Shown here: in pieces, positions 5,679 to 11,529 of the stretch
Layout: each line of letters starts with the position of its first letter
Position numbering within the stretch: the first letter of the stretch is position 1
NCBI GenBank assembly: GCA_003164375.1
Contig: PLTE01000073.1
Span: forward strand, 1 to 11,529
Length of the DNA stretch: 11,529 bases
Source: Hyphomicrobiales bacterium
GTDB lineage: Bacteria; Pseudomonadota; Alphaproteobacteria; Rhizobiales; Xanthobacteraceae
Reading direction: 5' to 3'
Notes under the pieces: generated by a model
Seen by the model: the letters and a program-made list of their open reading frames with translations, nothing else
Database searches by the model: none
What the model was told of the DNA's origin: nothing
Program-made: the position numbers and the translations under genes

Positions 5679-7958
5679 TTAGCCTGACCGCTTTCGCAGA
5701 ATCGCTTTCAGCTGCTGCGGCAGAACCGGAAGTTGCGTCACCGCGCCTGCGATGCCCAGGGCGTCGTCGATCGCAGCCGCGATGGCGGCCCCGACGGCGT
5801 TGATGCCACCCTCGCCCGCGCCCTTGAGCCCGAGCGGATTGAGCGGGCTCGGCGCATCTTCAGAGATGATGACGTCCATCGGCGGCACCTCGCGCGCCGT
5901 CGGTATCAGGTAGTCGGCGAAAGACACCGACAGCGGCTCTCCGTGCTCGTCGTACAGAAAGTCTTCGTAGAGGCTGCCGCCGAGGCCTTGCACCACGCCG
6001 CCGGTGATCTGCCCTTCGACCAGCATCGGATTGACCGCTCGCCCGATATCGTAAGCCACCAGATAACGCTCGACGGTGACGCCGCCGGTGTCGCGGTCGA
6101 CCTTGGCGACGGCGACATGCACGCCGTAGGGATAAACCATGTGGCTTGATTGGAATGTGCCTTCGGCACGCAACCGTCCGTGCTGTTTCTCCAGCGCCGT
6201 TGCGACCGCACCGAGCGTCATTGAAGGCCCGTTGCGGTCGGCACGGATGATCTCGCCGTCCGACAGGACAAGCTTGTCGGCAGGGGTCTGCATTAGCTCC
6301 GCGGCGGTCTCGATCGCGAGCTGCCGCAATGTCTCGGCGGCGCGGCGCGTCGCTTCGCCGCTCATCACGGTGACCCGGGAGGCAAACGCGCCGAGGCCGC
6401 GTTCGATGCGGTCGGTCTGGCCATGAACGACACGAATGGATTCGTAGCCGACGCCGAGCGTCTCCGCGCAGATCTGCGCCAGCACCGTTTCGACGCCCTG
6501 CCCGACCGAGGCCGCGCCGGTCACGATCTCGATCGCACCGGACGGCGCAATCTCGATGATGACGTCGTCGAAAGGGCCGAGCCCACTCTTCTCGACAAAT
6601 ACCGCAAGACCGACGCCGACCGCTTCGCCCTTGGCTCGCCGGGCAATGACCGCTTTGCGGATCTCGCTCCAGTCGCCGCCCGCCAGCGCCTTGTCGATCA
6701 GCGCGGCGTAATCGCCGGAATCGTAGATCACCTCGGTGCCGAGCGTATCGACGCGGGCGTTGTAGGGCATGTCGGCTGTGCCGAGAAGATTGCGGCGTCG
6801 CGCTTCGACCGGATCGATCCCGATCCTGGCAGCGATGGCGTCAAGGAGTCGCTCGCGCACGAAGCTGCTCTCGAATCGTCCGGGCGCCCGATAGGTACCG
6901 CTCGGCGTCTTGTTGGTCAGGCGGATATGTCCGGTCGCCCGATAGGCCGGGATACGGTACGGCCCCGGCAGCATCGCGGCTGTGAGGTCCGGTACCGTCG
7001 CGCCGTGGGTGCGCACATAGGCGCCCTGGTCGTGAAAGAACTCGTCGTCGATGGCGAGGATACGGCCCGCTTCGTCGGTCGCGGCGCGAATGCGATGGAT
7101 CTGCCCGCGCGAGTGATTGCACGCGATCAGGTTCTCGCGACGGTCCTCGATCCACTTCACCGGGCGCTTGAAGCGCAGCGCGGCGACGCAGACCAGCACG
7201 TCCTCGGGATAGAGCTCGCCGCGCACCCCGAAGCCGCCGCCGACATGGCCTTCATAGAGATCCACCGATTTACGTTCGCGCCCCAGCATTTTGGCAATCT
7301 GGTCGCGGTTCCAGTGCGGCACTTTGGCGGCGCCGTACATCTCGAGCCGCTCGGTCGCCGCGTCGTAGCGGGCAATGGCGCCGCGGGTCTCCAGCGGCAC
7401 CCCGGAATGGCGGCCGATCGCCAAGTCGAGTTCGACAATATGGGTGGCGGAGCAGAACGCCGCGTCGACATTGCCATAGCCCTTTCGGATGGCGAGCGGC
7501 TCGCTCGTCACGCCGGGTGAGAACTCTCCGGGCTCTTCCTCGACACTCATGATCGTCGGCAGTTCGTCGATCTCGACCGCGACCAGATCGGCGGCGTCTT
7601 CGGCCACATAAGCGTCGGCCGCAAACACCACGGCGACCGGCTCGCCCACATAGCGCACGCGGTCTCGCGCCAGAACATGCTGGCGATACGGCGCCAGGCC
7701 CTCGACCTTGGTGAGCCGGATGTCGATGGGCGGAATGTCGGCCACATCCGCGGCGCTCCAGACCGCGAAGACACCGGGCGAGGCAAGCGCCTCGTCCGCA
7801 TCGATGGACAGTATTCTGCCGTGCGCAGCGCGCGAACGCACCACCCGCATGGTGAGCTGATCGGGAAACGAAATGTCAGCCGCAAAGCGGCCCCGGCCGG
7901 TCAGGAGCGGCCGATCCTCCAGTCGTTTCACCGAGCGCCCAATGGGGCCGCCAGCCAT
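5679..7958 (-). CDS. Xanthine dehydrogenase family molybdopterin-binding (large) subunit, 759 aa
   Basis: This is the catalytic molybdenum subunit of a CoxL/xanthine-dehydrogenase-type hydroxylase, which adds oxygen from water to an N-heterocycle, aldehyde or similar substrate. The N-terminal block GRSVKRLEDRPLLTGRGRF (7-25) begins the hammerhead domain. GGGFG (240-244), GQGVET (486-491) and the C-terminal GAGEGG with catalytic Glu716 are present. At the CoxL active-site loop it reads TYRAPGR (355-361), not AYRCSFR. The selanylcysteine of true CO dehydrogenase is absent, so CO oxidation is unlikely. Length is normal. GGAG seven bases upstream supports the ATG at 7958. The iron-sulfur and FAD subunits are not in the window. 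It lies 53 bp downstream of the MOSC gene in the same direction, probably one operon with the cyclase gene. Confidence 0.93.
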   Translation of the reverse strand: MAGGPIGRSVKRLEDRPLLTGRGRFAADISFPDQLTMRVVRSRAAHGRILSIDADEALASPGVFAVWSAADVADIPPIDIRLTKVEGLAPYRQHVLARDRVRYVGEPVAVVFAADAYVAEDAADLVAVEIDELPTIMSVEEEPGEFSPGVTSEPLAIRKGYGNVDAAFCSATHIVELDLAIGRHSGVPLETRGAIARYDAATERLEMYGAAKVPHWNRDQIAKMLGRERKSVDLYEGHVGGGFGVRGELYPEDVLVCVAALRFKRPVKWIEDRRENLIACNHSRGQIHRIRAATDEAGRILAIDDEFFHDQGAYVRTHGATVPDLTAAMLPGPYRIPAYRATGHIRLTNKTPSGTYRAPGRFESSFVRERLLDAIAARIGIDPVEARRRNLLGTADMPYNARVDTLGTEVIYDSGDYAALIDKALAGGDWSEIRKAVIARRAKGEAVGVGLAVFVEKSGLGPFDDVIIEIAPSGAIEIVTGAASVGQGVETVLAQICAETLGVGYESIRVVHGQTDRIERGLGAFASRVTVMSGEATRRAAETLRQLAIETAAELMQTPADKLVLSDGEIIRADRNGPSMTLGAVATALEKQHGRLRAEGTFQSSHMVYPYGVHVAVAKVDRDTGGVTVERYLVAYDIGRAVNPMLVEGQITGGVVQGLGGSLYEDFLYDEHGEPLSVSFADYLIPTAREVPPMDVIISEDAPSPLNPLGLKGAGEGGINAVGAAIAAAIDDALGIAGAVTQLPVLPQQLKAILRKRSG

Positions 7959-7980
7959 CAGCGTGCTCCGCGGAGGAAAG

Positions 7981-8000
7981 ACATATTATATGTTATATGT
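7981..8000. promoter_or_regulatory. AT-only operator-like repeat between the MOSC and hydroxylase genes
   Basis: Within a GC-rich region, 7981-7993 is ACATAT-T-ATATGT, a perfect 13-bp palindrome. A further ATATGT follows at 7995-8000, so this half-site repeats every 7 bases. Read on the minus strand it includes a perfect TATAAT (7990-7985), about 27 bp upstream of the hydroxylase start codon. That could serve as the -10 of an internal promoter; no good -35 is seen. A repressor or activator site overlapping that promoter is a reasonable inference. The regulator is not identifiable. Confidence 0.5.
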
Positions 8001-8011
8001 GAGCGGCGCCT

Positions 8012-8803
8012 CTACTGCACTTTGCTCCCGTCGCCATCGGATCGCGGGCCGAGGTCGAGCGACTGGATATCGGCGGTTGCTTTGTCGGCAAGGCGAGAAT
8101 CCCAGCGCTCGACGTTTTTCGACATCAGCCGCTTTTCAAAGAGCTTGCGCATGGCGCCCGCCAAGAGCTTCAGCTCGGCCAGCTCAGTCGTGGCGGCACG
8201 GTCTCGGGTGTTGTCGTAGAGATAATATTGCACGCGGGATACGCTCCATTGCGGAAGCGGCCGCTCGGTAATGCGCATGACGTCGCCTGCAACGAGACTG
8301 CCTTCCTGCAGAACCCGGTAGTACCAGCCGGTGCGATGCGACTGCTGCGCACGGCGCGACATTTCGGTCTGCTGGAAGCGGTGATTGAGCTTGAAACAGG
8401 GCTGCCGCGGCTGAGCCACTTGCACGACCACGCTGCCGATCCGAACGACGTCGCCGATGCAGACATTGTCCTCATCGAAGCCGGACGCCACCAGGTTTTC
8501 CCCGAAGCCGCCCGCCTTCAGGAGGTGAGCGCTACCAGGAAACTCCTCCCGCCAAGCCGCATAGTGATGATGCGCATATTGCAGGACCGCCTTTTCCGGG
8601 CCGCCGTGGATCACTTTCTCGCCCTGTTCATCGCCGTCCACGCCGAGCGTCGAAACCCGGACCGGCCCGAAGCAGGCAAGCTTGTCGATTCCGCTCATAA
8701 TATCGCTGTTGCCCAGCCGCTTCACCTGCCCGACCCGCACTTCCAAAAGGCTGCATTCCGGAAGACCGTCTGGCGTCTTGGCGGCGGATATTTGCGCGTC
8801 CAT
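8012..8803 (-). CDS. MOSC-domain protein (YiiM-like), 263 aa
   Basis: MOSC domains are shared by molybdenum cofactor sulfurases and by YiiM-type enzymes that reduce N-hydroxylated purine bases. Visible family features are VIHGGPEKAVLQYAHHHYAAW (residues 64-84), GGFGENL (98-104) and QPRQPCFKLNHRF, whose Cys136 is the likely cofactor-contacting cysteine. A helical C-terminal part (ERPLPQWSVSRVQYYLYD onward) resembles the YiiM three-helix domain. It is longer than E. coli YiiM (224 residues), with extra residues at both ends. Two in-frame ATGs, at 8803 and 8821, are equally served by GAG-type sites within a tandem repeat; 8803 is chosen with low certainty. Lying between the cyclase and molybdenum hydroxylase genes, it may service the hydroxylase's cofactor or handle a purine-like substrate. 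The open frame to 8995 overlaps the cyclase gene and is not used. Confidence 0.88.
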   Translation of the reverse strand: MDAQISAAKTPDGLPECSLLEVRVGQVKRLGNSDIMSGIDKLACFGPVRVSTLGVDGDEQGEKVIHGGPEKAVLQYAHHHYAAWREEFPGSAHLLKAGGFGENLVASGFDEDNVCIGDVVRIGSVVVQVAQPRQPCFKLNHRFQQTEMSRRAQQSHRTGWYYRVLQEGSLVAGDVMRITERPLPQWSVSRVQYYLYDNTRDRAATTELAELKLLAGAMRKLFEKRLMSKNVERWDSRLADKATADIQSLDLGPRSDGDGSKVQ

Positions 8804-8853
8804 ATTTGTTCGCGACTCCATGTTTATCCGCGACTCACTTTTGTTTGCGCCCC
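8801..8853 (-). repeat. Tandem 17-18 bp repeat covering the start of the MOSC gene
   Basis: Bases 8801-8818 and 8819-8836 are 18-bp units, matching at 15 positions, that read on the minus strand as GAGTCGCG, seven variable bases, then ATG. A third, degenerate 17-bp unit follows at 8837-8853. Each of the first two carries a purine-rich GAG and an ATG, so the ribosome binding site and start codon are duplicated in frame (ESRINM-ESRTNM in the translation). This makes the true start ambiguous. Confidence 0.6.
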
Positions 8854-8877
8854 ATTTTGACGGGGCCGACGCGCCGA

Positions 8878-9729
8878 TCATCCGCGGCGCGACAGGATCG
8901 CCTTGGCCACGTCGCCGACCGCTTCGACCGTTTCGCCGCAATCGGAGAGACACAGGATCCGGCACGGGCACGCTTCCAGGCCCTCGTAACGCCACGGAAA
9001 GGCGCCGATGATGAAGCGCTGGTTCAAGGCCTTGTCGATGTCGCCGCCAATATTCTCGGCGTGGATCAGCCCTTCGGAGAACGCGCAGCTGTGGAACGGG
9101 AACATGTTCTCGGTGACGAGGCGACCGGACTTCTTATGGACGTAGGAGAAGTCGCCGAAAAACTCCTCGCAAGTCTTGCCGACGGTTTTCTCGAACCGCT
9201 TGGCGAGATCTGGCCGCATCAGGCGGATCGAGGTATTCATGGCGTGATCGCCGGAGCCGCAGTCGATGCCGAACCATTTGATCTTCTTTTTGAGCATCCA
9301 CTCCAAGAGCTCGATCTTGCCGCCCGGATGCATGCAGAAATAACGCACCAGATCCTGCTGCGGCTGGCCTTCCCAATAACGATGCCATCCGGTGTGAATG
9401 ATCAGGATGTCGCCGTCCTTGACCTCGACTGGAGCCGCCTCGATCATTTCGGGGGTGATGACGGCCCAGTCGTCCATGTATTTCGACACGTCAACGACGG
9501 CGCCGGCGCTCACCAGAAAATCCAAGGGATAGGAGGCCATGTCGCCCATCCCGTCCGTGCCGTGCATGGCACCGTCGATATGCGTGCCGACATGCAGCGC
9601 CGTGTCGATGCGCTGGGCGACGATCATCTTGGTTTGCAGATTCTGCGCATAATACATCTGATTGCCCGCATAACCGACCCAACCGGGCGTATGCACGTTC
9701 ATCAGGTGACTGAGGTCCACGATCTTCAT
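8878..9729 (-). CDS. Cyclase family protein (kynurenine formamidase/isatin hydrolase-like), 283 aa
   Basis: The metal-binding motif HVGTHIDGAMH (46-56) fits the family signature HxGTHxDxPxH, with His46, His50, Asp52 and His56 kept and alanine in place of the usual proline. Members are manganese- or zinc-dependent hydrolases opening amide or lactam bonds, such as N-formylkynurenine or isatin. Other features are MKIVDLSHLMNVHTPGW at the start, LIIHTGWHRYW near residue 110 and KWFGIDCGSGDHAM near 151. The C-terminal half is cysteine-rich (EACPCRILCLSDC), and the whole is longer than typical kynurenine formamidase (about 210). No signal peptide. GGAAAG five bases before the ATG supports the start. 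It is the first gene of the presumed operon; its stop is 74 bp before the MOSC start. Its substrate may be the product of the neighbouring molybdenum hydroxylase, which is inference. Confidence 0.9.
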   Translation of the reverse strand: MKIVDLSHLMNVHTPGWVGYAGNQMYYAQNLQTKMIVAQRIDTALHVGTHIDGAMHGTDGMGDMASYPLDFLVSAGAVVDVSKYMDDWAVITPEMIEAAPVEVKDGDILIIHTGWHRYWEGQPQQDLVRYFCMHPGGKIELLEWMLKKKIKWFGIDCGSGDHAMNTSIRLMRPDLAKRFEKTVGKTCEEFFGDFSYVHKKSGRLVTENMFPFHSCAFSEGLIHAENIGGDIDKALNQRFIIGAFPWRYEGLEACPCRILCLSDCGETVEAVGDVAKAILSRRG

Positions 9730-10166
9730 TTTTTCTTTCCAAGAGAAATGAGGCAGGAGCGGATCGTTTAACGCGGTTCACGGGTCGCCGACAGTGTCGT
9801 GCTCGACGTCCGCCCGCGGATGGTTACGGCGTACATCGCGCCAAGATTGCTTATCAGAACGGCACACGTCACACGGGTGGACGCCAATCACACTTCTTAT
9901 CTTAGCAGTCCTCGCCCTTGAGTAACGGCACATATTCGAGCGGTCCAGCCCTGTATTCTCTGCGAATATCGTTTCACGCTGCGCACTCGAAGAAGGCTCG
10001 CAACGGCTTCCCCGGCGACGAATCGAGATACGCTGCCTATAAATATGCCCGCATCTGACTAAACAATGAGCGCGCTATTTGGATTGCTCTTTGCGACTAT
10101 GAGGCGCCACAAAAAACCTTTCTTACCAGCAGAAGCCCTGCCCCTTCTGCAGAAGGAAACCTGATC
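9730..10166. promoter_or_regulatory. Divergent intergenic region between cyclase and BMP transporter genes
   Basis: This 437-bp stretch has no convincing gene. ATATTCG (9932-9938) and CGAATAT (9963-9969) form perfect 7-base arms whose centres are 31 bp apart, about three helical turns, so they could be a spaced operator. A GG-N10-GC pair at 10081-10094 resembles a sigma-54 promoter toward the BMP gene, but matches only 8 of 12 consensus bases and has no TGT-N10-ACA box nearby; I give it low weight. The leader structure at 10129-10156 is listed separately. Confidence 0.4.
10129..10156 (+). promoter_or_regulatory. Possible ribosome-binding-site switch before the BMP gene
   Basis: GCAGAAG occurs at 10129-10135 and again at 10149-10155, where it forms part of the ribosome binding site (AGAAGGA, nine bases before the ATG). 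Between them lies CTTCTGC (10144-10150), complementary to both. CCTTCTGCAGAAGG (10143-10156) is thus a perfect 14-bp palindrome masking the site. The alternative pairing with the upstream copy (8-base loop) would free it. The two pairings are mutually exclusive, as expected of a translational switch. Whether it operates is unproven. Confidence 0.4.
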
Positions 10167-11246
10167 ATGCGCTGGAGACTTGCTTCGTCCCTCGTCGTAG
10201 CCGCGTTAGTTGGAACCAGCGTCGCCTATGCCGCTGGCTTCTCGCTTTCGGCCCCTCCGAAGATCGCCTTCCTCTATTTCGCCGACAAAAATGACGGCGG
10301 CTGGACCCAGGCCTTCGACGAAGCCAAGCCGAAAATCGAAGCGGCCGTCGGCCAAAAGATTCCATATGTGGAAAACGTGCCGGAAGTCGCCGGCAAGATC
10401 AAACCCGCGGCCGAGACCTTTATCTCGCACGGCTCCAACATCATCATCGGAACGGCTTTCGGCTACTCCGACACGTTCAAGGAACTGTCGGAGAAATATC
10501 CCAAAGTGGCGTTCCTGAACGCCTCCGGCACCACCAACGGCCCCAATCTGGAGTCCTTTTATGGACGCACCTACGAGAGCCAGTATCTCTGCGGCATGGT
10601 CGCTGGTGCGATGTCGAAGAGCGGCAAGCTCGGCTTCGTCGCCGCGCATCCTATCGGTCCGGTGAACTGGACCATCAACGCCTACGAACTCGGCGCCAAG
10701 CAGTTCAATCCGAAGGCCACCACGACGGTGATCTTCACCGGCGAGTGGAACGACCCGGTCAAGGAACGCGCCGCCGCCTCGGCCTTGGCCGACCAAGGCA
10801 TCGACGTCATCGGACAACACGTCGATACCCCGACGCCGCAGATCGTCGCGCAGGAGCGCGGCATTTACGGCACCGGCCATCACCGCGATCTTCGCGAATT
10901 CGCCCCCAAGGCGACGCTCTGCTCGTCGGTTTGGACCTGGGACAAATTCCTCAGCCCGGAATTGAAGAAGATCGAGGCCGGTAATTGGCAGCCGAACCCC
11001 TATGGGGCGTTTCCCGGCATCAAAGACGGCGGTACCGATATCGCATGCTGCAGCGCCGTCGTTCCGAAGGATGTCGTCGCCAAAGTCATGGCCGAGCGGC
11101 AGGCCATCATCAACGGCAAGCAGATCTACACAGGCCCGATGACGGATACTTCGGGCAAGGAAGAGATAGCCGACGGAAAATCGCTCGACGACGGCGGGCT
11201 ATGGAAGATGGACTGGTATATTCCCGGCGTCATCGCCCAAAAGTAG
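10167..11246 (+). CDS. BMP-family (PnrA-like) ABC transporter solute-binding protein, 359 aa
   Basis: BMP-family proteins bind nucleosides, purines or related compounds in the periplasm and deliver them to an ABC importer. The first 23 residues are a signal peptide (hydrophobic SSLVVAALVGTSVAYA, cleavage near AYA-AGF). The mature protein starts with PPKIAFLYFADKNDGGWTQA, followed by the family blocks IIIGTAFGYSDTF, FYGRTYESQYLCGMVAGAMS (residues 130-149), GFVAAHPIGPVNWTINAYEL and YGTGHHRDLREFAPKA near 234-249. Length is typical. AGAAGGA at 10151-10157 supports the start. The next gene, an ATPase, begins 18 bp after the stop, as expected for the importer operon; permease genes should follow beyond the window. 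Divergence from the molybdenum hydroxylase operon suggests a purine or N-heterocycle substrate, which is inference. Confidence 0.92.
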   Translation: MRWRLASSLVVAALVGTSVAYAAGFSLSAPPKIAFLYFADKNDGGWTQAFDEAKPKIEAAVGQKIPYVENVPEVAGKIKPAAETFISHGSNIIIGTAFGYSDTFKELSEKYPKVAFLNASGTTNGPNLESFYGRTYESQYLCGMVAGAMSKSGKLGFVAAHPIGPVNWTINAYELGAKQFNPKATTTVIFTGEWNDPVKERAAASALADQGIDVIGQHVDTPTPQIVAQERGIYGTGHHRDLREFAPKATLCSSVWTWDKFLSPELKKIEAGNWQPNPYGAFPGIKDGGTDIACCSAVVPKDVVAKVMAERQAIINGKQIYTGPMTDTSGKEEIADGKSLDDGGLWKMDWYIPGVIAQK

Positions 11247-11264
11247 CCGCAAGCCTATCGCCTC

Positions 11265-11529
11265 ATGACTGCGGCTCTCGCGCTTAAGGAAATACGCAAG
11301 TCGTTTGACGGTGTCGTAGTCCTTGATGACGCGGGATTCAGCGGTAATGCCGGGGAGGTTCATGCCCTCCTCGGCGAGAACGGAGCCGGCAAGTCGTCGC
11401 TGATGAATGTTGCGGCCGGCCTCTATGCGCCAGAGGCCGGCCGCATTTTTATCGGCGGCAAAGCCGTTTCGCTCAGCGGACCGTCCGAGGCGCGCGCCAA
11501 CGGCATCGGCATGGTGCACCAGCATTTCA
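11265..11529 (+). CDS. ABC transporter ATP-binding protein, N-terminal 88 residues (cut by window end)
   Basis: The translation begins MTAALALKEIRKSFDGVVVL. Walker A is GENGAGKSS (about residues 38-46), and the Q-loop MVHQHF lies at the window edge. The spacing between them and the wording ANGIGMVHQHF match sugar/nucleoside-type importer ATPases (RbsA-like, usually two fused ATPase domains of about 500 residues). The gene starts 18 bp after the BMP solute-binding gene, so it very probably energises the same importer. Only a weak ribosome binding site is visible before the ATG, suggesting translational coupling. The missing 3' part is due to the window, not a mutation. Confidence 0.9.
   Translation, partial: MTAALALKEIRKSFDGVVVLDDAGFSGNAGEVHALLGENGAGKSSLMNVAAGLYAPEAGRIFIGGKAVSLSGPSEARANGIGMVHQHF

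Noticed and set aside
6423..7520. 365-codon open frame on the plus strand opposite the molybdenum hydroxylase gene
   Set aside because: Long antisense frames are common opposite GC-rich genes. The minus-strand frame has full family motifs and this one has none.
8806..9771. 321-codon open frame on the plus strand opposite the cyclase gene
   Set aside because: Antisense to a gene with an intact HxGTHxD metal motif; no domain is visible in the plus-strand translation.
10080..10095. Sigma-54 promoter before the BMP gene
   Set aside because: GG-N10-GC spacing is right, but the -24 box reads TGGATTG rather than TGGCACG, only 8 of 12 bases match and no enhancer box is near. It is kept only as a weak possibility.

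Overview
The window looks like chromosomal DNA of a high-GC alphaproteobacterium, probably a diazotroph of the Hyphomicrobiales such as the Bradyrhizobium/Rhodopseudomonas relatives. The grounds are GC-rich codon use, Bug/TctC solute-binding proteins outside any tctAB operon, a CoxL-type molybdenum hydroxylase, and NifA/sigma-54 style promoters at the left end. No rRNA, tRNA, CRISPR array, insertion sequence or phage gene was seen.

Left block (1 to about 2165) looks like the edge of a nitrogen-fixation regulon. A gene starts at base 6 on the minus strand behind a strong ribosome binding site and leaves the window. It is divergent from an unrecognised 250-residue protein gene (464-1216, plus strand). 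The region between them holds two TGT-N10-ACA boxes, the NifA enhancer pattern. These lie about 104 and 110 bp upstream of two outward-facing sigma-54 (-24/-12) promoters. A minus-strand gene for a short SIR2-like protein (1270-1959) follows, with its own sigma-54-like promoter at 2148-2163.

Middle block (2214-5397) has two Bug/TctC periplasmic solute-binding protein genes on the minus strand, either side of a plus-strand bicupin gene (3559-4392). The first Bug gene and the cupin gene are divergent over 370 bp rich in inverted repeats. No TctA/TctB membrane genes are in view.

Right block (5679-9729) is a minus-strand gene run, transcribed in the order cyclase/kynurenine-formamidase-like hydrolase, MOSC-domain protein, xanthine-dehydrogenase-family large subunit. 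Divergent from it are a BMP-type ABC solute-binding protein gene (10167-11246) and the start of its ATP-binding partner (11265 to the window end). The likely picture is uptake of a purine-like or N-heterocyclic compound, molybdenum-dependent hydroxylation and amide or lactam hydrolysis. The substrate cannot be read from the sequence.

The most notable observation is the symmetric NifA/sigma-54 divergent promoter driving an uncharacterised gene, next to a SIR2-like protein that appears internally shortened.
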